Below are positions 34,550-45,155 of a stretch of DNA of 64,000 nucleotides, piece by piece. This stretch comes from Meandrina meandrites (taxonomy: Eukaryota > Cnidaria > Anthozoa > Scleractinia > Meandrinidae), in assembly GCA_963693305.1 (NCBI GenBank), contig OY855913.1, positions 22,070,114 to 22,134,113 on the forward strand, in the 5' to 3' direction. The notes beneath the pieces are model-generated. The model was not told the DNA's origin, did no database searches, and was given only the letters and a program-made list of their open reading frames with translations. How positions within the stretch are numbered: the first letter of the stretch is position 1; each line of letters starts with the position of its first letter. The position numbers and the translations under genes are program-made.

Positions 34550-35344
34550 ATGTACACTATTTACGTAACCAACAAACTTAGCAAGAACGTGTACATCCGT
34601 CTCTCAATGGAGAAAACCCAGGATGGCGATAGCTACGTGCAGAAAATAAAGGAAGATGTTCTCAGTGCAAAATCCAGCTACGATTTCTCAAACCAATGTA
34701 TTTGCTTTCTGCTTCTCGGTGGATTCTGCTCGATCTCCCCAGGCAAAACTCGTGCTTTTCCAGTGGAGAATGTGGAAGCTCCCTTGTATGTTTCCGTTAT
34801 GTGCTCACCTACAGTTCAGATGGTCAATTTTCCATTTAATCCTAAAATGCACGGATGCATGGCCATATTATCCGATAGTATAAACATTGTCGTATCGCCC
34901 CACAACCCCGAAGCAGTTTGGCTCCCAGCAAAGACTGGTGATCAACTTCCGAGTGATATCATTAAAGCTGGCGTCGGCCGTTATAACGAGGATCTATACT
35001 TCGGTCGTAAAGCAAGCATTAATGGCGGTATACCATGTGCCGTTACCAGCCATGTCAAACTTTGCAACATGTGGCTAATGGCGGGCAACGTCACACACGA
35101 AAGCGGGGAACTCCTGAAGAACACTGGTTTTGAACTCATTCGTGCCAAGCGAGGCGATCCTATTCCACCTAATGCAGTTATGACTGGCGTGACTGAAGCT
35201 GACGGTTCACTGTTCGTGGGAAGAGTCGGTGGTAGCATTCCTTGTCACATCACCACTGAAGATGGTAGAATCCAATGTTTTGTCTATGGCTTAGACAAGG
35301 AGAATAGAGTTGCAAACGGGGAAGTAATGGTGCTGACCCATTAA
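34550..35344 (+). CDS. DM9-repeat (DUF3421) lectin-like protein
   Basis: 264 aa from the ATG at 34550, in the last or only coding exon. A good acceptor (TTTCAAATTTCAG, ending 34527) lies just upstream, so the start codon is probably preceded by a 5' untranslated intron. The C-terminal half has two DM9-type repeats: about 124-180 (VWLPAKTGDQLP, GRYNEDLYFGRK, GGIPCAV) and about 194-262 (GFELIRAKRGDPIPPNAV, DGSLFVGRV, SIPCHI). DM9 proteins of invertebrates bind carbohydrate, often mannose-type. The N-terminal 120 residues (YVTNKLSKNVYIRLS) form a domain I do not recognise. There is no signal peptide, so a cytosolic or unconventional location is likely. No pore-forming domain is seen. Confidence 0.88.
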   Translation: MYTIYVTNKLSKNVYIRLSMEKTQDGDSYVQKIKEDVLSAKSSYDFSNQCICFLLLGGFCSISPGKTRAFPVENVEAPLYVSVMCSPTVQMVNFPFNPKMHGCMAILSDSINIVVSPHNPEAVWLPAKTGDQLPSDIIKAGVGRYNEDLYFGRKASINGGIPCAVTSHVKLCNMWLMAGNVTHESGELLKNTGFELIRAKRGDPIPPNAVMTGVTEADGSLFVGRVGGSIPCHITTEDGRIQCFVYGLDKENRVANGEVMVLTH

Positions 35345-35459
35345 TTACTTAGTATATACCAAGGCGTCTTCTTGTCATCTGTCAGTTCAGTGTAGTTCAA
35401 ACCCGTTTTAACTTACGAGGACAGACTTATTCCATAGCCACCTTGGCAATGTAGGTCCA

Positions 35460-35465
35460 AATAAA
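35460..35465 (+). promoter_or_regulatory. Polyadenylation signal AATAAA
   Basis: A hexamer 116 bases after the stop codon of the DM9 gene. Confidence 0.6.
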
Positions 35466-35729
35466 CTGTCCAAAGAATGAGTGAACTTGGAATTCAGTTT
35501 TAAAAGTGAATAATTATAGTAATCTGTTTTCTAATTCTTTTTTGTTCAGGGTTTATGTTAATATAATTTAAACTAATTAGCATTGAAAAAGTTTAATTAG
35601 AATATTTAGATATGCCACCTGTTTGTCAATGGATTGTTTTGCTGAAATTTAGTGTTCAGTGATTAATATTCTTTTTACTGAGATTTTGGTTTTAGTGAAG
35701 AGTTACTCAATGACTGATTAGACTAACCC

Positions 35730-35995
35730 CAGGGGTGTAGCTGGCGGTGGGGCAGGGGGTCCTGGGGTGCCTGTGACTTGATTCCCCGTTGTGAGGTAAT
35801 TTTTTATTAAAAAAAACATACAAACCTTATAATGCAAGTGACAAAAATGCGTGAATCCAAAGAACCAACATGCCATAACTCTTTTCTAGTGCTAGATATA
35901 CTTGCATACTCCATCTGCAGGACCAAGAATCTGCAGTGGACTATGTAAGAACCTTGGGTGCGACCCCCCTTTGAAAAACCTTAGTTACACCCCTG
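35730..35995. mobile_element. hAT-type MITE with CAGGGGTGTA ends
   Basis: 266 bp. Left CAGGGGTGTAGCT, right AGTTACACCCCTG. CAGGGGTGT ends are characteristic of hAT elements. I could not find a clear 8-bp target duplication. Confidence 0.6.
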
Positions 35996-36775
35996 AATCC
36001 TTTAGGCAGGACAGTGCTTCTATTAGCCTAACAGCGCTTGGGTTAACATTACATTATATTGAAGCATGACATCAGATATAGGATACTCTTGCATGAGCAA
36101 GGACTCAGTAAAGAAATTTTAAGGGATAACTTAAGTTGTTGTTGTTGTTGGTCAAATGCTGTCATGTATGTACCTTTTTGTAAAGATGGAGAAATCAGTT
36201 TCTGTTTTCTCAATCTAACAGAAGTCATCAAATATAAATGTTCTCTTTTCTTTATACTTAACAATTATATTATTGAGCTCAGGATTTCTACTAAACAATA
36301 GAATGTTTTTGTTGAGGAACTATCGGCTGATAGTAGCCCCATGGAAATTTGATGTTATCAAAACAAATATTAAAACAAGTTTTCTTACACCCAAAATCCT
36401 GAAAATGTACAACTTGAAAATGTAACCCCATTATAGTCAGCCGAGTTGTGAAAATGTGGCATTTATTCCTGTTATTAGTTCTTAGTCCATTTTGCCTCTC
36501 TTGATCAGTCGACTGCATGCAAAAACACACTAAAAGATCCAGGTCAGCCGTCTCATGCCATGAAGCGATGATGTCATCACCTAAAAAGTTATTGCTGCCC
36601 TTTGACCTGTAATAATTACCCGCCATTCAGTAGACCCAAAGTGACTGAGACTGACCTAACTGGGCTGTGTCCTTTGTCAATCCACACATGCGATTCGGCA
36701 TGAATTTGTGTTTTCAGCATGAATTTGCGATTCCACATGAATTTGTTTCCATTTCGCCGCTGACTGACTTGATAG

Positions 36776-37815
36776 CAGGGACCGCGGAGACCATTTTAAG
36801 TGGTAGGGCTAAAAAATCTGGCCAAGACAAACAAGCATTTGGGGTCACTGTTCCGCCATTTATCATGCTTTTGCACTCCATCATATATACAACCCCAATA
36901 AATATTATATAGACGTCCTGGCACTTGGTAAAGAAAACTACCTAAGCTCTTCACTCTTTAAAGTTGCAAAAATTTCTCTTGCGATTCTCGTTGCGAGAAA
37001 CAAACTCTTGTGCGACGTCAGCTACACACACACTGTCTGTTGAAGCCCCAGTGGTCTCTGTTATGTGTTTGTGGCTGTTCAATACGACCACGCTGCTATA
37101 GCCTGCTCCAGGCTCTCGGTCAGTATGGCGAAAAGCGGGTGAGCGAAGGAAAATTGAGGGAGGTCTTGAGAAAGCGCCCGCTTTTCGCCCTAATGACAGA
37201 GAACCTGGAAAGGCTAAGTCTGCTAAATCTTTCATCGTCCATATTGGATCTAAGCCGTCTTCAGAGGCCGGGGAGAAAGCTCGCCAGCAGCGTTGGTGGT
37301 AGGATTTTCAGCAAGCAGCTTACAGATAGTTTGGAACGAGCTTCTTCTCTGGTTCTGGAGCCTTCGTCACCGCCGATAGGATGTCGTCGAAACATGATAT
37401 CCTCAATATAGTTTCCAAAACACTTAGATACCCGGGTAGCGTCCCAGCATCAACATCTTGGCAGTACGATGCTTCAAGCCGAGACTTTAGTCGTCACCAC
37501 TAGCAGCTTAAACCGGGAGAGTCTCCTCCTGGACGTAGGAGCTGAGGCTTTCTTGGATAAAGCACTTGTCAATGATACTGCCGATGATGTCAAGGGCCTC
37601 ATATATACACCCTTCTAAAGTGATCTTTGGCAGTACGGTAGGTACGGTGGGCTGAGCCTTTGACTTCGCGCATATGCAAGAGTAGAGGCGTTTTGTTACT
37701 TTCAAGTGGTAAAATTCATACATTACCCATGTCATCTAGAGCCCTAAGAAATCAACCCAAGCAAAAAAGTGGTAGGGCTATAGCCCTACCAGCCCCTCCC
37801 CCTCCGCGGTGCCTG
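36776..37815. mobile_element. 1.04-kb element with CAGGGACCGCGG ends
   Basis: Left end CAGGGACCGCGG, right end CCGCGGTGCCTG. The subterminal GGTAGGGCTA is present at both ends in inverted orientation (about 36801 and 37773-37788). A 5-bp direct repeat GATAG flanks it (36771-36775, 37816-37820). The interior has short frames on both strands that I do not recognise and a strong hairpin at 37102-37219; it may carry captured host sequence. Confidence 0.5.
37102..37219. repeat. Long imperfect hairpin
   Basis: GCCTGCTCCAGGCTCTC...GGCGAAAAGCGGG on the left pairs with CCCGCTTTTCGCC...GAGAACCTGGAAAGGC on the right, with about 40 bases of arm on each side of a roughly 35-base loop. Confidence 0.75.
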
Positions 37816-37904
37816 GATAGCCAAATGCAAAATTGACTGCTTTTGAGGTCTGCGCCGTCTGCGGCATGATCGAAAAGGAAAGGCACTGGATCCAACAACT
37901 AGAC

Positions 37905-38052
37905 GCTGACCAATCGTATTTTGGCTCTGATTCATTTAAAAAATGGCGGACGCCTCACGGAAGGCGCGAAGGAACATAGAACATGTGTTTTTTCCTGCTT
38001 AGCTGACTGTTAGAAAACAATATAAACAGCTTGCACATGGTTGAGGTAAGTT
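37905..38052 (+). promoter_or_regulatory. Possible promoter and first exon
   Basis: A CCAAT box (GACCAATCG, about 37909) stands 35 bases before AAAAAATGGCGGACGCC, which resembles a YY1-type initiator. A perfect donor, GTTGAG|GTAAGT, follows near 38046. The combination looks like a housekeeping-type start, perhaps for the TRIM-NHL gene downstream. It is weak evidence from motifs alone. Confidence 0.25.
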
Positions 38053-38795
38053 TTTTGGAGCGATCTTAGAATCCTGGGCCACTTATATACATGTATATCT
38101 GAATGCTTTTTTGAACGAAGCATAGAATGAAGCATATAGACACTAGCATTGTATAGAAACGAAACGAGCCATTAAAAATTCAATGAGATTGAAATGTAAA
38201 TGAGCGGCCCCGTGTTCTACAGTTTAGCCAGTTTTTTAACATTTCTTTAAATGCTATCACGCATCTAAAATTTATTGTGGTTTCATTTCAATAACATGCA
38301 AACTGTGAAATTCAAGCCTCCAACGTTTGATGTTACTCTGGTTACTCGTTGCCATTCACAGCATTCAATATCTAAGCCGACCAATCAGGAAACAGAGGTT
38401 CATTCCAGCCGGGTCCAAAGGTCATGTCTGTTGGTTGTGATTGGTAGATTCTGATCGATTTTGTTTTTGTTTGTTTGAACCTTGTACCCAGGGTCTTCGT
38501 TCCCTTTATCGGGAAAGGAGTGTCCCTGGAAAGATCCAATTTGAAGTCTGAAAATATTTGATGGTTGAATGGCATGTGCCTTAAGCTTTCAAAAGAATGG
38601 GTCAATGAAGCCCTCGGTGTTTTACTTCTGGCCATTTCTATTGTTTTTAAACCAATGGAAATTGATCTTGCAATTGAACTTTTGAGAATCGCTCATTTCG
38701 ACAAGCATGTGCCCGAGGAATGAGAATCGATGTGTCTGTTTTTCAAGGTTCGTTGGCTGTCCCCATAATTGTGATTGATAGCAACAAAAAAGCAA

Positions 38796-38998
38796 TGTGT
38801 GGTTCCAGAAAATATCCATATCCCCCCCCCCCCCCACGGAAGGGATTTGCCATATGACCCCCCCCCCCCACCCCTCTGGAAATTCCAATTTAGCTTCATA
38901 CATTGCTTGAAATGTTTGGCTCTTCAAGACCCCCCCTCCTCCCTGGAATTTCCAATCCCTTCTGTGGGGGGAGTATGGATATTTTCTGGAACCACACA
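38796..38998. mobile_element. Palindromic element with TGTGTGGTTCC ends
   Basis: 203 bp. Left TGTGTGGTTCCAGAAAATAT, then CC and ATATCCCCC; the right end is its inverse. The interior is rich in C runs and GGAATTTCC-like pieces, suggesting nested inverted repeats. Confidence 0.7.
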
Positions 38999-39346
38999 AT
39001 TGTCAATGGGTTTGAACTTCAGAGTTTGCATTTTATTAAAGAGCGCAACAGTGAAACAATGCTATGATTTTCCATTTTGCAAATGAAAGAAACTGAAAAT
39101 ATGTGATAATTGGGAAAAACTAAGTGATTATTTTAAAGATCATTTTCTTTTTTCTTTATAGTTTCTGTTTCATGTTGGTAATGCTTAAACTCCAGTGCAT
39201 TTGTCTGTCTGCTATGTTATTGTACTTGTAGTTAATTTGTTTTAATTATCTCCTTTAATAATGTCGCTGAGTTAATTTGTTTGGTGTTCTTCTCCTAGGA
39301 TTCATTTTATCAGCAGATTTAAAACCACTTTTTAAAAATAAAATTG

Positions 39347-39629
39347 AAGGGACTGGTCATTATTTAGGGGGGGGGGGAGGTGGTGGTGCAAATAGAGAGA
39401 GGCAAGTTCAAATTGTCTGAACCTCCCCCTTTGTGATTGAAGCACATTTTTGCTGATCCTACCCCATCGTCCCCTTATCCACTCCCTTAATTGACCATCG
39501 ATTTGCATGCATAAATATTATTCATTTGTCCCCCAATTTTCCCTGAAAAAACAAAAAAAAAAACAAAAAAACAGTGACCCTCCCCTATTTGCACCAGTCC
39601 TCCCAGCCCTAAATAATGACCAGTCCCTT
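39347..39629. mobile_element. MITE with AAGGGACTGGTCATTATT ends
   Basis: 283 bp. The left end AAGGGACTGGTCATTATTTA is matched by an inverse right end; the inner arms GGTGCAAATAG and CTATTTGCACC extend the pairing. No coding capacity; no certain target duplication. Confidence 0.75.
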
Positions 39630-39821
39630 AAAAGACTTGACAAGCTAGACCGTACATTTACCGTCACCAAAGTTTCAACATGTTTAATTTTTTGTTGGGG
39701 ATATATTGTTTAATCTGTTTTTGTTGTTGTTGTTGCACATCTTCAGAACCATTATTCTAAGAAAAAGTGAATAAATTTAATGATTATATATAAATGTAGA
39801 AAATAGTAGAAATACTAATAG

Positions 39822-39900
39822 TGGCTTCATGCTATGGAAACCGGGACAAGCTCCGGCTTGTTGGATGGGCCACTAGGTTCATATGCAGACTTTACCTTTA
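39822..39900 (+). mobile_element. SINE-like fragment
   Basis: Holds CATGCTATGGAAACCGGGA, then AAGCTCCGGC and CCACTAGGTTCATATGCAGA, matching the tail of the repeats at 40325-40590 and 40905-41090. Confidence 0.6.
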
Positions 39901-40324
39901 CCTCATATATTACCTTTGCCCTCTTTACATGAAAAATGTTCAATATATCATTATGTCTGAAAGGAGATTTCTTTCAGGAGTCTTCTAAAACCAATCAAAG
40001 CAGGCTCAGATCTTACTCTAGCGAAACGTTTAGTTGCTTCTTGTTTTAGAACAGTGTTTGCACTGACACCCAACAAACCTTATATAATATATTCTGGCTA
40101 ATCTGATCCTATAATGTTGAGTTTTTCTTTGTACATCCCCTCAGTCTCACTTCTCAGCCCTGTGGTAATATTGACTGCCAGGCTTAATTCTTTCAAGACC
40201 TTTTGAGCAGGGGCCAGGGGTGCTTAAAAGAGTAGTCTGCATGGCTTATAACAGAGGTGCAAGGGGATGACTATTTCAAACAATTTTAGTTAGAGCACAA
40301 AAGGGAATAAAAGGTAAAGGTTAA

Positions 40325-40590
40325 GTCTGCATATGAGTCAAGTGGCCCATCAGGCTGGAGCTTATTCCAGTTTTTGTAGCATGAAGTGACTAGCTAAGAG
40401 TATTTCTACTCCACCCTGGACGGGATGCTTGTCCATCACTGGGTTACCCCCAGCAGAAGATTATTTTGCTGGTACCCATGAGAATAAAGTGTCTTGCCCA
40501 AGAACATAATGCACTGCCCTGCCCTGTGCTTGAACCCAGACTGTCTGATCTGGAGTCCAGCACACTAGGCCAATGCACCTCCCATGAAAG
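40325..40590 (-). mobile_element. tRNA-derived SINE, fullest copy
   Basis: On the minus strand it begins with a tRNA-like head: an A-box-like TTGGCCTAGTGTGC, then a B-box-like GGGTTCAAGCAC (plus 40527-40538). A conserved body follows that includes GTAGCATGAAGTGAC-type sequence on the plus strand. Related pieces are at 30525, 39822 and 40905. Confidence 0.6.
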
Positions 40591-40904
40591 AAATAAAGTG
40601 GACTTTATTCTTAGTGCTGTTTAGTAACAAATTTTCACAAAATACTATTTAGGTGGATGGATAACTTAAAAACTTTGTTTTTGTTCATAAATGGCTATTA
40701 TTGTAACAGTTCTCAGCAGCTTAACATACAAATGAGGCGATAGGATCATTGTTTTAACCAATGTGTTTATCCTTTTACCTCATTCACGCACCTTACAGGG
40801 TCAGCTATTGTCATCAGCAACCATTTAGGGAGTGGAAGGGAGCTTAAAAGAGAATTAATATTAACTAGTAAGTTTTCTGTTCTTGGGCAAGGCACTTTGC
40901 ACTC

Positions 40905-41090
40905 ATAGTGTCTCTCTCTGCCCAGGCGTATAAATGGGTACCGGCGAATTTACTGCTGAGGGTATTGCCCTGTGATGAACTAGCATCCCATCCAGGGGGA
41001 GTAGAAATACTCCTAGTCACTTCATGCTACGGAAACTGGGATAAGCTCCGGCCTGATGACCACTAGGCTCATATACAGACTGTATTAAAA
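40905..41090 (+). mobile_element. SINE-like copy, plus orientation
   Basis: Starts near the CTCTCTGCCCAGGCGTATAA segment and ends in AAACTGGGATAAGCTCCGGC and CACTAGGCTCATATACAGAC, followed by an A/T tail (about 41085-41120). Confidence 0.6.
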
Positions 41091-42866
41091 AAATATATAT
41101 ATATTAAATTTAAATTTAAAAATGGCTATTATTTCTTTCACCAGCAAATGTAATGTTTCAAGTGGTTCAGAATGTGGCATGCAACATATAAAGGTGCTTG
41201 TGTAGTTCATATATCATATGTTATATATACTATTATCATGAATAGTGTTATTGCATTCACATGATTTTATATATATATGAAGAAAGTTGTTGATGTGTGC
41301 AATGCCCTCTTGTTGGCTCCTTATCTACAGGCGATTTGTATTGTTGTTTGCCTCAGTTATAGTCACTGAACCGTTGCTATATAATCCATTTAAATGTTAT
41401 TAATTAAATATTATAATTATCATTTAGTTATCTGCTTGCTCTTTATATTTGTACTATTTTGGTAATAATTAATGACTACCAGTCAGTGTTTTCAGGAATA
41501 ATGTCTATGGAAACTTCTATTCTTTGCGCGCCTTGGAACGGAACAGCTTGTGTAAATAGTGATCCAAAATGCCCCCAAAATGTTTAGACATTTACATGTA
41601 ATGGGCACCCTCAAAACGTCGACCAACTGGGAGTTTATTTCCCTACATGAGATGAGCAGGCCAAAATTCGTAAATGCGTCGAATATTAGAAGTTTTTGAG
41701 GATTTTTAACTCACTAAATATTAGCCCGAGTGCTTATTTTGACCACTCAGGCGCATATCAATTTGACTGCAATATGTTGAGCGATTCGAAAATGTTCCCA
41801 GCTACAGAGTGCGAAACCTAGGCTGTTGAAAATTTGAAAATGTGTTAATTTTGATCAGCATTTTTTATAACTTTTTTTGGTAATTGTTTGGCTACATGAA
41901 GCTGCTCGTCGTTTCCGGCGCGGATTTTTTTTTTTTTTTTTTTGCGTGATCACACCCACTGTGAATTTAATCATGACACACTCGTGCAATATCTCATGCT
42001 CAATCGTTTCTGATATCTTTGCGGCGAGAAAAATGTCTAGTTTATTCTGTCTAGAATCCTTTGTTTAACGTTTCTGTACGAGCTTTCATTGTGTTATTCT
42101 TAACACTTGAGCAAGGCACCCATAATAAGTGGATTTTGTTTTGTCTTCGATTGGCGTTGAGCGAAATTTAATGAGCCCAATCATTCTCGACACACACAGA
42201 GCTGATGCAAATTTGCATGGGAATTAGTTGTTAAACGTCAATATTGTTTTATTGTTTACAAAACGCAATTTCAGCGATAGCCAAAAATAGGTTGGATTTC
42301 GTAATATTTAGTGGCTGTTTTGAGTTAGTTGAGACGTACTTCACTGAATAAAGTTAACAAGGAGTTAATAGACCACACGGAAAGTTCTTGACATCTCAAA
42401 TATTCATGGCTTAGCTTAGAACATCGATGTACCTTGTAGATGCGATTAATTTCTTTCGAGAGTCATTTACAACTTGTCAAAATTGCTTGTGAATTACAGA
42501 ATACTGCGTTTTGAAAAAAAAAAAGAAATAAAATGATGTAAAAAAAAATGCAATCAAATTTTGGCAATGGAATATATCGGAATATGTCATGACCGTCGAA
42601 GTAGGCGTGATAAATGATACCCGGAAACTTAAAAGGTTCGTTTTGACTTGATACATTTTTAAGAAAGCCGTTTAAAAAATAATTGCGGCTCAAAAAAGGC
42701 CTGCTTTCATTGTTATCAGCAAAAGCACCTTGACTGGAGCCAGAATGTCCAAAATAGACCACTCAAGGTATGTAAAACCCCATCGCGCTTTATTCAAATT
42801 AACCATTCGTATCCTGAAGGCTTGACGAATTGAAGGTTAATATTTACATACACTAGATAGCTAATA

Positions 42867-45155
42867 ATGGCCACGACAACACTCAGCGACTTTCTTTTGA
42901 AACTCAAAGGCAAGTTCACTTGTTATCATTGCAAGGGGTCGTTGAACAATCCGAAGATACTACCATGTCTGCACTCGTTCTGTTGCGGTTGTCTCAAGCG
43001 GCTGGAGATGGAAAACCTCGGTGCGGAACAAGCCAGATGCCCGTTATGCAAAGCTATAATTGAGCTGCCTGAAGGGGCTAATATCGAAAGCCTTCCTTCT
43101 CCGCTGTATCTTAGTCGACTGCAAGAAATGATCAGAATTCGCAACAATAACCCCGAGTTGGCCTGTGGAAGCTGCGATCGAAGAGCCGCTGCAGTGTCTT
43201 ACTGCTTCGACTGTAAATGCCTCATTTGCGTTAGCTGCGTCGACGTTCACGCGCGGATAAAAGTCATGAAGTTTCACCGTGTTACCGAGCTTAGGGAATT
43301 CTCGTCAAAAGATCTTCCTGTATTGATTCAGGCGCCGCTGTCGTGTCGTCAAGATGGCCACAAGCAAGAGGCACTGGATCACTTTTGTAAGGATTGTGAG
43401 AGGCCAGTTTGCGAAAAGTGTGTAAGTTCTTTGCATAAGGACCACAACATACTGGCGATCAGCCAAGCGAGCAGAGAAAGCAAGAAGCGTATTTCACATG
43501 CCATGGATGGTTTGCAAGACAAGATGTTGTCCTGCCGAGAAGAGATAAAGCGAGTCGATCAGAGTTACAAAACTGTGGAAAGGAGGGTCATTACGGCGCG
43601 GCAAGAAGTCCTAAAGAAAATTGAAGATCTGATTACTTTTCTGCGAAAGCACGGCGACGAAATGCTGGCAAAGCTAGAGGGCATTTATAAAGATCAACAG
43701 ATTTCTATAATTAAACAGCGAAAAGAGCTAGAATTACAACTGGGGCAGTTACAGAAATCTCACGAGTACGCCAAAGAAATGCTGGAAAGGAACATCGAGG
43801 GCGAAATTTTAGACATGGAACGGCCAGTGAAGAAACGCTTTCAACAGCTGATTGCTATGAAACCCAAGCCAGTGCCACACTCGCAGAAAAGCATTAACGT
43901 GGATTACATTCCTGATCAAGAGGTGCTTAAGACCCTCGAGAAATCTGAGCTCGGGCGAATTTTTGTGAGCCACACAGATCCAGCGAACTGTACCGCCGAG
44001 GGAGAACAGATGACTCAGCATCTCACGGGGACTGGGGAACGAATCGAATTCAGGATTCAGACGAAAGATTCCGATCACAATCCGAGCTATTCCGAGAATG
44101 ATCGTGTCACAGTCTGCATCCAATCAACGAAAGGGACGGCGATTCCTGCAAGAATCGAAGACAAGAAAGATGGAAGTTACGTTGTAAGCTACACTCCTTT
44201 GAAAACGGGTGTGTATCAGATCGACGCAAGAGTCCGAGGCGAACCGATTAAAGGAAGTCCTTTCACAGTACACGTAACCACTCGAGCGGAGTACTTAAAA
44301 GCTAGCCGAATTAACCTGGAAAATGCCACCAAACCACACCACTACAAACCTGTCGAGTCCTTCGGTTCCTCTAGTCAAGAAAGGTTTCAGATCAAACGGC
44401 CTTGCGGGCTTGCAATCGGCTCTTCGGGAGAGATCGTCGTCGCAGACTCGTGGAATCGTCGGCTTTTGGTCTACTCTCAGCGAGGTAAACATAAAGCGCA
44501 GTTTGAAAGCCGTGTTCTTGAAGGTAGCGTGGACCTAACAAATCCAGTCGGCGTCGATTTTGACTCCGAAGGAAACGTTGTGGTGGCTGATAGCGACAAT
44601 CAGATGATACACCTGATTGATCGATGTGGCGTGACCATCAATACGTTTGGCAGCGACGTGCTCGAATGCCCTTGGGGTGTTTGCGTGACGCGTGAGGGCA
44701 AAATTGTAGTGTGTGACTGGGGGAGCGCTTCTGTCAAAGAATTCTCCCAGCAAGGAAAGCTGCTAAAAGAGTTCGCCAGCCGTTGGGCGGCCAAACCTTA
44801 CTATGTCCTTCACCACAATGACAAATATTTCGTCACTTTCGACTCGCACTGCGTTGAAGTATTCGGGAGCGAAGGTGACTTCATGTATAAGATTGGCGAA
44901 AAGGGATCCAGCGATGGGCAGCTACGGGACCCACGAGGAATGGCTATAGACAGCAAAGACAATCTTGTAGTCTGTGACAGCGGGAATCACCGGCTTCACA
45001 TGTTCACCACAGATGGGAGAGCGTTCGCATTTGGAGCTCAGGGTAAAGAGTCTGGACAGTTCGACAAACCACAAGATGTTGTCGTGACATCTGATGGTAG
45101 ATTGTTCGTGACTGATTATTGTAACAATCGTGTGCAGATACTACAAAAGAATTAG
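42867..45155 (+). CDS. Intronless TRIM-NHL protein (TRIM2/3/71-like)
   Basis: 762 aa with the complete family order. RING finger C3HC4 at C19, C22, C34, H36, C39, C42, C58 and C61, with all eight zinc ligands present. B-box 1 is at about 98-140 (CGSC...CFDCKCLICVSC), B-box 2 at about 158-198 (CRQDGHKQEALDHFC..C..PVCEKC...HKDH). A coiled coil covers about 200-330. A filamin/ABP280-type domain is at about 360-472 (DGSYVVSYTPLKTGVYQIDA, GSPF). NHL repeats run from about 490 to the end (PCGLAIGSSGEIVVADSWN, GVDFDSEGNVVVADSDNQ, PRGMAIDSKDNLVVCDSGNH, PQDVVVTSDGRLFVTDYCNN). RING implies E3 ubiquitin ligase activity; NHL propellers bind RNA or protein. The role is inferred to be cytosolic post-transcriptional or signalling control. 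The single-exon form suggests origin by retroposition followed by expansion. Confidence 0.95.
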   Translation: MATTTLSDFLLKLKGKFTCYHCKGSLNNPKILPCLHSFCCGCLKRLEMENLGAEQARCPLCKAIIELPEGANIESLPSPLYLSRLQEMIRIRNNNPELACGSCDRRAAAVSYCFDCKCLICVSCVDVHARIKVMKFHRVTELREFSSKDLPVLIQAPLSCRQDGHKQEALDHFCKDCERPVCEKCVSSLHKDHNILAISQASRESKKRISHAMDGLQDKMLSCREEIKRVDQSYKTVERRVITARQEVLKKIEDLITFLRKHGDEMLAKLEGIYKDQQISIIKQRKELELQLGQLQKSHEYAKEMLERNIEGEILDMERPVKKRFQQLIAMKPKPVPHSQKSINVDYIPDQEVLKTLEKSELGRIFVSHTDPANCTAEGEQMTQHLTGTGERIEFRIQTKDSDHNPSYSENDRVTVCIQSTKGTAIPARIEDKKDGSYVVSYTPLKTGVYQIDARVRGEPIKGSPFTVHVTTRAEYLKASRINLENATKPHHYKPVESFGSSSQERFQIKRPCGLAIGSSGEIVVADSWNRRLLVYSQRGKHKAQFESRVLEGSVDLTNPVGVDFDSEGNVVVADSDNQMIHLIDRCGVTINTFGSDVLECPWGVCVTREGKIVVCDWGSASVKEFSQQGKLLKEFASRWAAKPYYVLHHNDKYFVTFDSHCVEVFGSEGDFMYKIGEKGSSDGQLRDPRGMAIDSKDNLVVCDSGNHRLHMFTTDGRAFAFGAQGKESGQFDKPQDVVVTSDGRLFVTDYCNNRVQILQKN

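Larger units (their letters stand above)
35466..42866. other. 7.4-kb repeat-rich region without a supportable gene
   Basis: It holds the inverted-repeat elements at 35730-35995, 36776-37815, 38796-38998 and 39347-39629, SINE-like repeats between 39.8 and 41.1 kb, and a possible promoter at about 37.9 kb. From 41.1 to 42.8 kb I see nothing beyond AT-rich DNA and a T run at about 41923-41943. Confidence 0.5.

Noticed and set aside
38372..38999. Gly-rich minus-strand frames near 38.8 kb
   Set aside because: They follow C/G runs in the palindromic element at 38796-38998.
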